The position numbers and the translations under genes are program-made. From assembly GCF_016801985.1 (NCBI RefSeq), contig NZ_JAEVLS010000004.1:558001-622000 (forward strand): a stretch of DNA of 64,000 nucleotides, given 5' to 3'. Of the stretch, positions 44,536 to 53,085 are shown piece after piece. Under the pieces are notes generated by a model. The model saw only the letters and a list, made by a program, of their open reading frames with translations. It was not told the origin of the DNA and ran no database searches. Positions within the stretch are counted from its first letter, which is position 1; each line of letters opens with the position of its first letter. Source of the DNA: Steroidobacter gossypii (GTDB lineage Bacteria > Pseudomonadota > Gammaproteobacteria > Steroidobacterales > Steroidobacteraceae).

Positions 44536-45713
44536 AATCGATCGGAGGCGATGGCCGCGCCTTCCGCCAGCGACTTCAATTTGAGATAGGCGACGTCCGG
44601 ATCCACCGGGCCGAAGCCGGCGAAGGTTCCGAACCCACAGTCGGTGCCCGCCATCACACGGTCACGGCCTACCACGTCGGCATATCGACAAAGTCGCTCG
44701 GCGACCAGTAGCGGATGTTCTATGTAATTGGTGGTCGTGCTGATGACGCCGGGGATCAGCACCTTGTCCTCCGGCAAACGCGCGTCCCGAAACACCGCCC
44801 ACTCATGCTCGTGGCGTGGATTCGCGCCTTCGATGAGCAGCGCCTGCACCTTGGCCTTGACCACGACCGGCAACAACTGCTCCAGCGGCACGTCGTGGTG
44901 ATGCGGGCCTTCGTAGTTGCCCCAGCACACGTGCATGCGCGCTCGCTCGGCAGGAACGTTGCGCAGAGCATGGTTCAACACTTCGATGTGGCGCGCGGCG
45001 CTGTTCAAAAAGTCGTTCACTGTATCGTGTCGATACATGGTGTGGCGCCCCATGGCCAGATCTGGAGCATCGATCTGCACCAGCAACCCGGCGCGGGTGA
45101 TCAACTCGTATTCGGCGCGCATCGCCTCTGCCACCGCTTCGACATACGCGTCCTGCGTGCTGTAGTAATCGTTCGGCTGGAACAGCGCGATCACGCCCGG
45201 AGAAGCGGCGTTGAGGAAGCCCTCCAAGGCAGTCGAGTCTGCGAGCGCCGCCTTGAGATTGTCGACGTCGGTCTGCGCCGGCTGCAGGTCGTTGACTCGA
45301 ATCTCAGCAACACAACGAGGCCTCGTGTACTTCGCCGTGGCGCCCGTGTCCGCCAGCCGTTTCAGGATGCGTGGAAACTCGACCAGGTCCTGGCCAGGCT
45401 CACGCGGCGTATCGCCGGCGAATCCCGTCAGCCGGTTCTTTATGTAAGTGGCATAGCTGATCTTGCTCATCTCACCGTCGCTGACCACATCCACGCCACT
45501 TGCCACCTGCCGGCGAACGGCGTCCTTCACGGCGTCTGCGATGGTTGCATGAGCGGCGGCTTCATCGAGCGATTCGCCACGCTCGCGCGCAAACAACACA
45601 TCCGTGACGGCCTGCGACCGAGGCAGACTGCCCACGAGCGTTACCAGGATCCTGTCGCGACCGGTTTCCAATTCTCTCGCCTCCGCGTACAAATACGTCC
45701 TCTGACTAGTCAA
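44520..45713 (-). CDS. MetE C-terminal-like, cobalamin-independent methyltransferase-fold protein
   Basis: A 397-residue UROD/MetE-like TIM barrel. Features are LVGSLPRSQAV near the N-terminus, SGVDVVSDGEMSKISYATY, HVCWGNYEGPHHHD and, near the end, MAGTDCGFGTFAGF; the last two supply the His, Cys and Cys expected to hold catalytic zinc. Lacking the MetE N-terminal domain, it may use another thiol or methyl donor, as the related alkyl-CoM transferases do. The start is unclear: TTG 45713 has no ribosome site, while TTG 45671 follows GGAG. It is the fifth gene of the operon. Confidence 0.75.
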   Translation of the reverse strand: MTSQRTYLYAEARELETGRDRILVTLVGSLPRSQAVTDVLFARERGESLDEAAAHATIADAVKDAVRRQVASGVDVVSDGEMSKISYATYIKNRLTGFAGDTPREPGQDLVEFPRILKRLADTGATAKYTRPRCVAEIRVNDLQPAQTDVDNLKAALADSTALEGFLNAASPGVIALFQPNDYYSTQDAYVEAVAEAMRAEYELITRAGLLVQIDAPDLAMGRHTMYRHDTVNDFLNSAARHIEVLNHALRNVPAERARMHVCWGNYEGPHHHDVPLEQLLPVVVKAKVQALLIEGANPRHEHEWAVFRDARLPEDKVLIPGVISTTTNYIEHPLLVAERLCRYADVVGRDRVMAGTDCGFGTFAGFGPVDPDVAYLKLKSLAEGAAIASDRLWGRR

Positions 45714-45735
45714 TGATCAGTAGTCATCAGTCACT

Positions 45736-46272
45736 TCATCGATACATGTTGTTGGATCGATGATCGCCAGCGAGCCACCGCTTGAGCTCGGAGTGAGCGT
45801 CGGCACGACGCGTGGCGTTGATCTTCTCCACGTCTGGATGATCGACGGTGAACTCCACGATCATGCCGTCCGGGTCGACGGCATACAGCGAGCGGCAGTA
45901 GCCGTGGTCCAGCACGAACATCTTCGGCTCGGTATACCCGGCGGCGCGTAGACGCTGCTCGATGCCCTTCTGCACGTCCGCGTCGACTTTCAAGGCCACG
46001 TGATGAAACGGCGTCTCCGGCATTTTCGGCCCGAACATCTCCTGGTCCTCGGGACGCGCGAACTGAAAGAACGCGAGCGCGCCGCCGTCGCCGATACCGA
46101 AGAACAAATGACAGTAGGTGCGCTCGGCGCCGAACAGCTCATCGGACTCGCACCACGTCGCCTGCAGCGGCAGGCCGATGATGTCTTCGTAGAACTGGCG
46201 TGTCGCTTCCAGATTCCTGGACACGTACGCGGTGTGATGCAATCGTGTCGGCAGCTTCTGAACAGTGGCCAT
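45736..46272 (-). CDS. VOC-superfamily metalloprotein
   Basis: A 178-residue vicinal-oxygen-chelate protein (glyoxalase/extradiol dioxygenase superfamily). Metal ligands are visible as His in LHHTAYVSRN, His in FHHVALKV and Glu in GMIVEFTVDH. The two beta-alpha-beta-beta-beta modules are complete. The reaction (dioxygenase, isomerase or lyase) cannot be decided. ATG 46272 follows AGGAG. It lies 25 bases after the TonB receptor gene in the same operon. Confidence 0.85.
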   Translation of the reverse strand: MATVQKLPTRLHHTAYVSRNLEATRQFYEDIIGLPLQATWCESDELFGAERTYCHLFFGIGDGGALAFFQFARPEDQEMFGPKMPETPFHHVALKVDADVQKGIEQRLRAAGYTEPKMFVLDHGYCRSLYAVDPDGMIVEFTVDHPDVEKINATRRADAHSELKRWLAGDHRSNNMYR

Positions 46273-46297
46273 GATGTGCTCCTGTAGCCCCATGCAT

Positions 46298-48517
46298 TCA
46301 AAAACGGTAGGTCAGGTCCACGCCCCAGCGTCGCGGCAGGGCCTTGAACACGAAGTTGTTGGTGTAACCTGGGTTTGGGAAGAACTGCGGACCGGGCGAC
46401 CATTCGGCGTTGTACTCTTCGTCGGTCAGATTCTTGGCCCACACCGTGGCGCTCCACGCGCCGCCCTCGAGCCCCAGCCTCATATTCACCAGCTCCACCG
46501 GATCGCGCTCGGTGAAATTGTCCGGATAGAACCAGGTGGGGCCGATGGCCTCGAGGTCGGTGCGCACGAACATGCTTAGCGCCTCGCCGAGCGGGCGTCG
46601 ATACTGCAGCCCGAGATTGGCGCTGTACTCGGAGACCAATGGCGCCTGGTTGCCCACATCGGTCGGTGCGCGACTGGAGTCTTTGATCTCGCTATCGGTA
46701 TAGCCGAGCCCGAGATACGCTTCGAAGCCGGTTGCGAGCAGCGCTTTGAGTTCCAACTCGACGCCTTGATAATCCACCCGCTCGAGGTTGCCCAGGTTCT
46801 GGGTGCTGGTGGTGGGATCGAAGACGAAGAAGTACGAGCCTTCGGCGCGCGTGTGATAGAGATTGAGACTGGCGCTCAACCGACGGTCCAGGAATTCGGC
46901 CTTGGCGCCGAGCTCATAAGTATCCGCAGTCTCGGCGTCGAACAGATCCTCGACCCCGGCGATGCCTGCGGAACCTACGCCCGTCTGATTGAACCCGCCG
47001 CTGCGAAAACCGCGACTGAAGCCGGCGTACAGCGTCGAGTTGTCGCTCGGCTTGTAGCGCAATGTGACTTTCGGCTGCCATTCGTCCCAGGTCTGCTCGC
47101 GCACCTGTCCGGGGAAGGCGATGCCCACCAGCGGGCCGGGAATGAATTCGGCCGGCGTCTCGGTCGTATTCTCGCGCTCGTCGCGGTCGTAGCGCATGGC
47201 CAGGGACATTTCCAGGCGCGATGTGAGATCGAAGTCGACGTTGCCGAACACTGCCCAGGCGAAGTTGTCCTGCGCGTCCGCCAGAAACGTGAACTGGGGA
47301 TTGAACAGCGGCAACGGCCGTCGCCGTACTTGCGGCACCATGCCCGTGCCCAGATCGAACACATTGCCCGTGGATATGAAGCGATCGGTCGTGATGCCGT
47401 AGACACCGGCGATCCAACGCACTCGCTTGCCGGCCGGCGAAGTGAAGCGTAACTCCTGGCTCACGGCTGCCACGTCCAGATACTGATGCTGCGCCTGATC
47501 GGAGCGGAAGAACTGAAACAACACCGACTCCTCGATCGGCAGGAAGTTGAACTGGTCGCCGGTGAGGATCTCCTTGAGCGTGTCATAGGAAGTGACTGAC
47601 GTGAGCGTGCCCACGCCGGTTTCATAGTCCATTTTCAACGAGACGCCGTACATATCGCGCTCGTTCACGCCCGGGTTGTTCACGCGGACCGGCAGGCTCG
47701 TATCGTTGACGCTCCCGGTGATGTTGAAGTACAGCGCCTGCGTGTCCACCTGTGACGAGCTCAATCGCAGGTCGGCGGTGAACTCATCCGAAGGCTCCCA
47801 CAACAGTCGCACGCGAGTGGATACATCCCGGAACGGATCGGCTTCCTCGCCCAGGAAGGCATTGTCGATGTAGCCGTCCGTTTCGAAATACGACGCCGCC
47901 ACGCGATACTTCAGCGTGTCCGAGATGGGGCCGCTCATACTGCCGCGCAGCCGCTGTCCGGGCCCGGACTCGTAGCCTGCCGTGATGCTGCTTTCGAACT
48001 CGTCGGTGGGCCGCCGTGTGTTCACAATGATCGCACCGCCGATGGCATTGCGGCCGTAGAGTGCGCCCTGCGGCCCCTTCAGCACCTGGATGCTTTCGAT
48101 ATCCACCAGTTCCTGGTTGAACTGCGACGGATTGACCATCAGCACGCCGTCGATCAGCACGGCCACCGATGGCTCGCTGTTGCGCGCTTGCGAGATGCCG
48201 CGCACCGTCACGAACGAGGTGCCCTGATTCTGAGTCTGGACCAGGCTCATGTTGGGCGTGAGATCGATGAAGTCCTGCGGCCGCTCGATGCCGGCCGCTT
48301 CGATGTCCGCCGCGGTGAACACGTTGATGGCCACGGGAACATCGAGCACCGCCTCGTCGCGTTTGCGCGCGGTGACGATCACTTCTTCGAGACTGCCGTC
48401 GCCTGCCAGGTTCTGCGACTGTCCCTGGTCCTGAGCTGGCGCATCGAACGGCAGAAGACACAACGCCGCCGACACGCCAGCCAGTACCAGCCCCCACCCC
48501 CACTTGTACGTCGTCAT
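46298..48517 (-). CDS. TonB-dependent outer-membrane receptor
   Basis: A 739-residue receptor: signal peptide (1-29), TonB box EEVIVTARKR, plug domain (about 50-165; VRGISQARNSEPSVAVLIDG, LKGPQGALYGRNAIGGAI) and a 22-strand-type barrel ending in the aromatic RWGVDLTYRF. It belongs to the sphingomonad/Caulobacter-like group that imports organic nutrients rather than siderophores only. Being inside a CoA-transferase/lyase operon suggests it takes up the substrate of that pathway. Confidence 0.92.
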   Translation of the reverse strand: MTTYKWGWGLVLAGVSAALCLLPFDAPAQDQGQSQNLAGDGSLEEVIVTARKRDEAVLDVPVAINVFTAADIEAAGIERPQDFIDLTPNMSLVQTQNQGTSFVTVRGISQARNSEPSVAVLIDGVLMVNPSQFNQELVDIESIQVLKGPQGALYGRNAIGGAIIVNTRRPTDEFESSITAGYESGPGQRLRGSMSGPISDTLKYRVAASYFETDGYIDNAFLGEEADPFRDVSTRVRLLWEPSDEFTADLRLSSSQVDTQALYFNITGSVNDTSLPVRVNNPGVNERDMYGVSLKMDYETGVGTLTSVTSYDTLKEILTGDQFNFLPIEESVLFQFFRSDQAQHQYLDVAAVSQELRFTSPAGKRVRWIAGVYGITTDRFISTGNVFDLGTGMVPQVRRRPLPLFNPQFTFLADAQDNFAWAVFGNVDFDLTSRLEMSLAMRYDRDERENTTETPAEFIPGPLVGIAFPGQVREQTWDEWQPKVTLRYKPSDNSTLYAGFSRGFRSGGFNQTGVGSAGIAGVEDLFDAETADTYELGAKAEFLDRRLSASLNLYHTRAEGSYFFVFDPTTSTQNLGNLERVDYQGVELELKALLATGFEAYLGLGYTDSEIKDSSRAPTDVGNQAPLVSEYSANLGLQYRRPLGEALSMFVRTDLEAIGPTWFYPDNFTERDPVELVNMRLGLEGGAWSATVWAKNLTDEEYNAEWSPGPQFFPNPGYTNNFVFKALPRRWGVDLTYRF

Positions 48518-48531
48518 GGTTCGCTCCCCAG

Positions 48532-49698
48532 CTATCTCGTCCACCCCTCCGAGATTTCAGGCCAGCCCTCGCGTGCGGCGAGAGCTTCGCGAATCGAGGC
48601 GCCGTGCTGATCGAGCAGCGGCGCCGAAATCACCCGATCGAACCTGGCGCCATCGAATTGCACGGCGGGGCGGACGGCCCATTTGCCGCCGCTCGCCGCT
48701 TCGACCGGCACGATCAGCCCCAGGTGGCGCACCTGCGCATCGTCGATCACCTGGTCGATGCGGTTGATGGGCGCGAACGGCACATCGTTGTGCTCGAGCC
48801 TTTCTACCCAGTGCTGTCGCGGATGACGTGAAAACAATGCGTCGAGCTCCGCACCGAGCGCTTCGTAGTTGTCGATGCGGCCTTGCCGCGTGCGGAAGCG
48901 CTCGTCAGTGCTCAAACGCTCGCCGTCCAGCGCGGTCGTCAGGCCCTCCCAGAACTTCTCCATGGAGGAGAGATGAATCGCGATGAGCTCGCCATCCGCC
49001 GTGCGCAGGATGTACGCCTGCGCGAGACGCGGCCGATCACTGGACTTCGGAACTTCGTTCAGCGCGAAGAAGGCGGCGAATGGCTCCACTGCGAAATGCG
49101 CCATGGCTTCGAGCATGGAGACTTCGACATGTCGCCCGCGCCCGGTGCGCGCGCGCTCGATCAAAGCGCCGAGGATTCCGAATGCGCCGTAAATGCCGGT
49201 GATGGCGTCGGCAAGCGCCGGCCCAAGGAACCGCGGGCGATCGTGGTCGACGACCACGCTCAGAAAGCCACTCAGCGCCTGGGCCACCGAGTCGTAACTC
49301 GGCCGATCGGCGTATGGCCCGCTCGAGCCGAAGCCGCTGATCGAGCAATACACCAGACGTGGATTCAACTCGTGCAAGCGCGGCGCGCCGGCGCCCAGGC
49401 GTTCGGCGGTACCAGGGCGGAAGTTCTGGATATAAACATCCGCATTGCTGATGAGGCTGTCGAAGGCTTCGCGATCCGCCGGTTGATGCAGATCGAGAGC
49501 GATGCTTCGCTTGTTTCTGTTGTATGCCTGGAAATGCGGCGAGAACTGTCCGCCCTGATAGCTCCGATAGGGATCGCCCGTGGGGCTTTCGACCTTGATC
49601 ACATCCGCGCCGAGATCCGCCAGCATCATGCCGGCGCACGGGCCGGTAATGAACGTGCCCTGCTCGACGATGCGGATACCGGAGAGGACGGATTGCAT
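48532..49698 (-). CDS. CaiB/BaiF family CoA-transferase
   Basis: A 388-residue class III CoA-transferase. Family segments: RIVEQGTFITGPCAGMMLADLGADVIKVE, NRNKRSIALDL, PGTAERLGAG, LVYCSISGFG and HVEVSMLEAMAHF, the last near the Asp that forms the acyl-enzyme. These enzymes move CoA between carboxylic acids by an ordered mechanism. It begins 9 bases after the lyase-like gene and probably makes that enzyme's CoA thioester substrate. Confidence 0.92.
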   Translation of the reverse strand: MQSVLSGIRIVEQGTFITGPCAGMMLADLGADVIKVESPTGDPYRSYQGGQFSPHFQAYNRNKRSIALDLHQPADREAFDSLISNADVYIQNFRPGTAERLGAGAPRLHELNPRLVYCSISGFGSSGPYADRPSYDSVAQALSGFLSVVVDHDRPRFLGPALADAITGIYGAFGILGALIERARTGRGRHVEVSMLEAMAHFAVEPFAAFFALNEVPKSSDRPRLAQAYILRTADGELIAIHLSSMEKFWEGLTTALDGERLSTDERFRTRQGRIDNYEALGAELDALFSRHPRQHWVERLEHNDVPFAPINRIDQVIDDAQVRHLGLIVPVEAASGGKWAVRPAVQFDGARFDRVISAPLLDQHGASIREALAAREGWPEISEGWTR

Positions 49699-49707
49699 GA
49701 TGCCCCT

Positions 49708-50514
49708 CTATCGATCGCTCCCCACGAACCCTTCGGGCTTCGGCCCGTCGTACTCGACGGCCAGCGCGCCCGCATGCGACAGCACGAAGCCGATCGGACG
49801 CGAGCGCTCTTCCAACAGATGTGCGATGAGGCTGGCGGTGCGCGCGAGCAAGGGCGCTCCTTTGAGCGCCAGCAATGGATAGCCCGCATCGAGCAGCGTG
49901 CACGCGATTGCGCCGGATACATTCATGGCGAGTGGCTTGCCCGTGATCTCCGGCAACAGGTCGTCGATGATGCTGGCAGCTTCGATATGCCGACCACTCG
50001 TGCCCGCTTGCCTTGCAACTTCCAGGAGTCGTCGCGCGCGAGGGTCGTAGTCCTTGTGCAGTGGATGGCCGTAACCGGGAATGGCTCGACGGCTCTCTTG
50101 GTAGTCGCGGATGATTTCGCTCGCGGCATCTCGCATCGAAGTCGCTGCTGCTCGTGCAATCACCTCATGCAACAAACGGCCGGCCTCCTCAGCGGCCCCG
50201 AGAATGACCGAGCCACAACCCAACAAGCCCGCCGCCACAGCGCCTTGTAACGCCTCCGGCGCGGCGGCAAGTGTCATGCGGCCGACCTGCACGCTGGGTA
50301 CCAGGCCGTGTTCGGCGATCGCCACCAGCACCGCGTCGAGCACGCGCCTTTGCGCTTCGTTCGGCAAGTCGCCGGTCACGAGCAACCAGACATGGTCGGT
50401 GAAAGAGATGCGCCCGATCAGTTCCTCGCACAGGTCGCGACCCCGCACGAGGATCGTCTCCGCGTTCGACGTGGAGATCGCCGAAGCCCGATTGGCCTGC
50501 GCGCCGATCTTCAT
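49708..50514 (-). CDS. Citrate synthase-family citryl-CoA lyase-like protein
   Basis: A 268-residue short citrate synthase-fold protein. It keeps catalytic His in the GYGHPLHKDYDPR segment and the ISTSNAETILVRGRDLCEELIG start seen in citryl-CoA lyases of this family; it lacks the larger small-domain of true citrate synthase (about 400 residues). It probably cleaves (or forms) a 3-hydroxy-dicarboxyl-CoA by a retro-Claisen/aldol reaction. First gene of the six-gene operon, divergent from the IclR gene. Confidence 0.85.
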   Translation of the reverse strand: MKIGAQANRASAISTSNAETILVRGRDLCEELIGRISFTDHVWLLVTGDLPNEAQRRVLDAVLVAIAEHGLVPSVQVGRMTLAAAPEALQGAVAAGLLGCGSVILGAAEEAGRLLHEVIARAAATSMRDAASEIIRDYQESRRAIPGYGHPLHKDYDPRARRLLEVARQAGTSGRHIEAASIIDDLLPEITGKPLAMNVSGAIACTLLDAGYPLLALKGAPLLARTASLIAHLLEERSRPIGFVLSHAGALAVEYDGPKPEGFVGSDR

Positions 50515-50549
50515 GTCCGCGCGCCCTTAGCAACGCCGCTGGACAACTT

Positions 50550-50562
50550 TTCGGATATCGAA
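50550..50562. promoter_or_regulatory. TTCG-N5-CGAA operator 1
   Basis: TTCGGATATCGAA. First of three matching palindromes between the citryl-CoA lyase-like gene and the IclR gene; it lies 36 bases upstream of the lyase ATG, in its promoter or leader region. Confidence 0.65.
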
Positions 50563-50568
50563 TAAACA

Positions 50569-50581
50569 TTCGTCATACGAA
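50569..50581. promoter_or_regulatory. TTCG-N5-CGAA operator 2
   Basis: TTCGTCATACGAA, flanked by A and T so that the arms extend to ATTCG/CGAAT. Centre-to-centre distance to operator 1 is 19 bases, close to two helical turns, favouring binding on one DNA face. Confidence 0.65.
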
Positions 50582-50631
50582 TCATGCTGGATCCGCCCCT
50601 CGAGGGCTGTCAATCGCGATTGCCGCCGTTT

Positions 50632-50644
50632 TTCGCTTATCGAA
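50632..50644. promoter_or_regulatory. TTCG-N5-CGAA operator 3, next to the IclR start
   Basis: TTCGCTTATCGAA with arms extending to TTTTCG/CGAAAA. It ends 13 bases before the IclR ATG and touches its ribosome site, so binding here could repress the regulator's own gene. Centre is 63 bases (about six turns) from operator 2. Confidence 0.65.
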
Positions 50645-50657
50645 AAGGGCTGTGGCC

Positions 50658-51479
50658 ATGAAGAAATCCAGTGATGTCGCCGCGGGAAACTCAGCGCGTC
50701 GCGAAGCCATGGGTGGCCTCGCAAAAGGTTTGGAGGTCATCCGCGCCTTTTCCCACGATTCGCCTTCTCTGACGCTCTCCGAAATCGCGGGCCGAGCCGG
50801 CTTGCCAGCCGCTACCGCTCGGCGCTGCTTGCTGACGCTTTCTGAACAGGGCTACGTCATGCAATCGGGCCGCAACTTCCTGCTGCGCCCCAAGGTGCTC
50901 GAACTGGGCGCCGCCTATCTCGACTCGATGAACATCGAGATGCTTACCCGAACCTATCTGGAAGATCTCGCCAGTCAGACCGGCGACTCCGCAGCGTTGA
51001 CGGTGCTGGACGGCGCTCACATCGTCTACGTCGCCCGGGCGTCGGTGCGTACGTTGATGCGACTGGAGGCGCATGTCGGCAGCCGCCTCCCCGCCTATCC
51101 CACCTCGCTGGGCCGCGTGCTGCTTGCCGGGCTGTCGCCGGAACGCCTCGACCGATATTTCGAGCAGGCAGAGATCACGGCGCTGACCGAGCGCACCGTC
51201 ACCGACAAGGCTCGGTTACGCGCGTTGATCGAAGAGTGCCGACGCGTCGGCTATTCCTCCGTCGAAGACGAACTCGCCTACGGCGTCGTCGCTGTCGCCG
51301 TGCCCGTTTTCGACAAAACCCGTCGCGTCGTCGCTGCGCTCAACAGCTCCAGTCATTCGAAGAAGACCACGCGCGCGCGGCTTGCCAAGGAGCGGGTGCC
51401 GCTGCTGCAAACCATCAGCTCGCAGATCTCCCGCGAACTGCAGCGAGTGCCGGGCTTGTCGCTCAGCGCGCAGACTTGA
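50658..51479 (+). CDS. IclR-family transcriptional regulator
   Basis: A 273-residue regulator. The N-terminal winged helix (about 20-80; LAKGLEVIRAFSH, LTLSEIAGRAGLPAATARRCLLTL) and the C-terminal effector-binding domain (95-260; LPAYPTSLGRVLLAG, VDDELAYG-like VEDELAYGVVAVAVPV) match PcaR/PobR-type IclR proteins, which answer to aromatic or organic acid effectors. ATG 50658 with AAGGG upstream is used; GTG 50652 is possible. It most likely controls the divergent operon through the three TTCG-N5-CGAA sites. Confidence 0.92.
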   Translation: MKKSSDVAAGNSARREAMGGLAKGLEVIRAFSHDSPSLTLSEIAGRAGLPAATARRCLLTLSEQGYVMQSGRNFLLRPKVLELGAAYLDSMNIEMLTRTYLEDLASQTGDSAALTVLDGAHIVYVARASVRTLMRLEAHVGSRLPAYPTSLGRVLLAGLSPERLDRYFEQAEITALTERTVTDKARLRALIEECRRVGYSSVEDELAYGVVAVAVPVFDKTRRVVAALNSSSHSKKTTRARLAKERVPLLQTISSQISRELQRVPGLSLSAQT

Positions 51480-51555
51480 TCTCGCGATGCGTGCGCCGCG
51501 GTTGAACGCGTGCGCCCTCGAGAAGCACTCGGGTCTAGCGAGGCGCTGATCGAAC

Positions 51556-52080
51556 TCAACGTTTCGAAGCGCCGCGAGTGTCTACATGCACGAGGCTGAT
51601 GCGGGTGCCGTTGCCAAGGGGATCGATGGCGACGATGCGTTGGTTGTCGTCGGTGCCGGCTTTGTAGACGATCTCGTGGGAGTTGGGATCGTCGGCGTCG
51701 CAGGTCAGGACGCCGGTGCGTTTCGATCTGGGCGAGCCTGTCGAGCAGTCGAGGACGGGGCCATACTTGGCAAGCGCCTTGCGATAGAAGGCGGCGACTT
51801 GTTCCGGGCGGTCCGAGGACGACAGTTCCAGCGCGGCGACTTTGAAACCGAATGAGCCGGCGGACAGGCCGATGTTGGCGCCGGAGCTGGTTTCGCCGGG
51901 TTCCTTGTAAGGTGTCGCGCCTGGATATTCCGGCAGCCCGACGTCGGCGACCTCGGCCTGGTCGGTCACCTTCACTTCAAGGCCGAGCGAATGGGTTCCC
52001 CTTTCGTCCGCGCTGCAGGCGCTGACGGCGAGCGAGGCCAACATCACCGCCGCGAAACCGGGCACGACGTGCATCTTCAT
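51556..52080 (-). CDS. Putative lipoprotein of unknown function
   Basis: A 174-residue protein with a lipoprotein signal (lipobox AVSAC, Cys22). The body (50-165) is alpha/beta and includes LPEYPGATPY, a region AAFYRKALAKYGPVLDC and two cysteines that could form a disulfide. The pattern of a PGAT... strand followed by an AAFYRKAL helix is found in several uncharacterised lipoproteins. GGAG precedes ATG 52080. Single gene, divergent from the beta-barrel gene. Confidence 0.7.
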   Translation of the reverse strand: MKMHVVPGFAAVMLASLAVSACSADERGTHSLGLEVKVTDQAEVADVGLPEYPGATPYKEPGETSSGANIGLSAGSFGFKVAALELSSSDRPEQVAAFYRKALAKYGPVLDCSTGSPRSKRTGVLTCDADDPNSHEIVYKAGTDDNQRIVAIDPLGNGTRISLVHVDTRGASKR

Positions 52081-52334
52081 GGGCTGTTTCTCCTTTGCGC
52101 AATCCGGGCTCAGAACTCCCCTGCAGACCAGGACACACCTGCCGCCCCCAAGTTACAGCCGCCAGCAAAAAAGCACATTCGTCCCCGGCCGTGGACACCC
52201 GCTCGGAGTGCGAACAATCCTTCGGGCCTTGTTTTCCAAGAAAATATTCCAACGTGAACCGGCGTCGCCCGGCTGGAATGTCGCTTGCTACGTCTGCCTT
52301 CGCGAGAGCTTTCTCGCGATCGAAGGAGACGCAG

Positions 52335-52946
52335 ATGAAAAGGATCCGTGCTTGCGCTGCCTGGATGACCCTGGCGCTGACCTGCAACGTGAACGCCGAC
52401 GAATCCGGTCCCTATCTCAGCGCGGGCCTGGGCCGGGTCGACGCGCCGGACAATGCCAGCCTGGGCGCCTTGAGAGGGCAGACCGACAATGACGTTTGGA
52501 GTTGGACGGTGGGCGTGGGCTATCGCTTCAACAAGAACATCGCGCTGGAGCTTGGCTATCTGGATCTAGGCGAGCTCGAGTCCGGAAATCTCACGGATCC
52601 CACAGGCAGCACCGATGCTCGCGCTCGCGCCGGTTTCGCTGCGGACGGCGCGACGTTCGCATTGGTGGGCACGTTTCCAATCGGTCGCTGGGAGCCGTAC
52701 GTCAAAGCCGGTGTGATGTTCTCCAGTACGGAGCTACGGTTCTCCGGCTCGACCGACTCCGTGCCGTTCGCCGGGCGCATTACCGACGATACGGAAGATC
52801 CGCTCTATGGTGCCGGCGTGCGCTTCACCGTGGCGGAGCCGCTGCAGGTCTATCTGGACCTGACCTATCTCGACGACGTGGGCGAGCACGACACGGGACA
52901 GTCCAACTACTTGAACGGCTCGGCCGGCGTGCTCTGGCGATTCTGA
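52335..52946 (+). CDS. Small outer-membrane beta-barrel protein
   Basis: A 203-residue protein with a signal peptide (1-22) and an eight-strand OmpA/OmpX-like barrel: alternating strands such as WSWTVGVGYRFNKNIALELGY, EPYVKAGVMFSSTEL and YLNGSAGVLWRF, ending with the C-terminal Phe that directs BAM-dependent insertion. It has no peptidoglycan-binding domain. AAGGAG precedes ATG 52335; the frame is open to 52095 but without a signal. The region between this gene and the divergent lipoprotein gene (52081-52334) shows nothing else. Confidence 0.85.
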   Translation: MKRIRACAAWMTLALTCNVNADESGPYLSAGLGRVDAPDNASLGALRGQTDNDVWSWTVGVGYRFNKNIALELGYLDLGELESGNLTDPTGSTDARARAGFAADGATFALVGTFPIGRWEPYVKAGVMFSSTELRFSGSTDSVPFAGRITDDTEDPLYGAGVRFTVAEPLQVYLDLTYLDDVGEHDTGQSNYLNGSAGVLWRF

Positions 52947-52954
52947 GCCGGCGC

Positions 52955-52980
52955 GGAGTGTCCACGAAGATGGACACTCC
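52955..52980. terminator. Hairpin after the beta-barrel gene
   Basis: GGAGTGTCCA and TGGACACTCC form a perfect 10-base stem around CGAAGA, 8 bases after the stop of the beta-barrel gene. There is no T-run after it, so it is a probable but not classical terminator. Confidence 0.55.
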
Positions 52981-53085
52981 CGTCGCGCATGGCTTGCGTG
53001 CACAATACGACCTTACATGCGCCGGACAACAATAACGCCGCGCACAGGTGCCAATCATTTTGGAAGGCCGCCCCGCCGACGCACC

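Noticed and set aside
45703-45735. Palindrome TGACTAGTCA and repeated TGA(C/T)-type words between the VOC and MetE-like genes
   Set aside because: Only 22 non-coding bases inside an operon; too short to separate an operator or insertion scar from chance.
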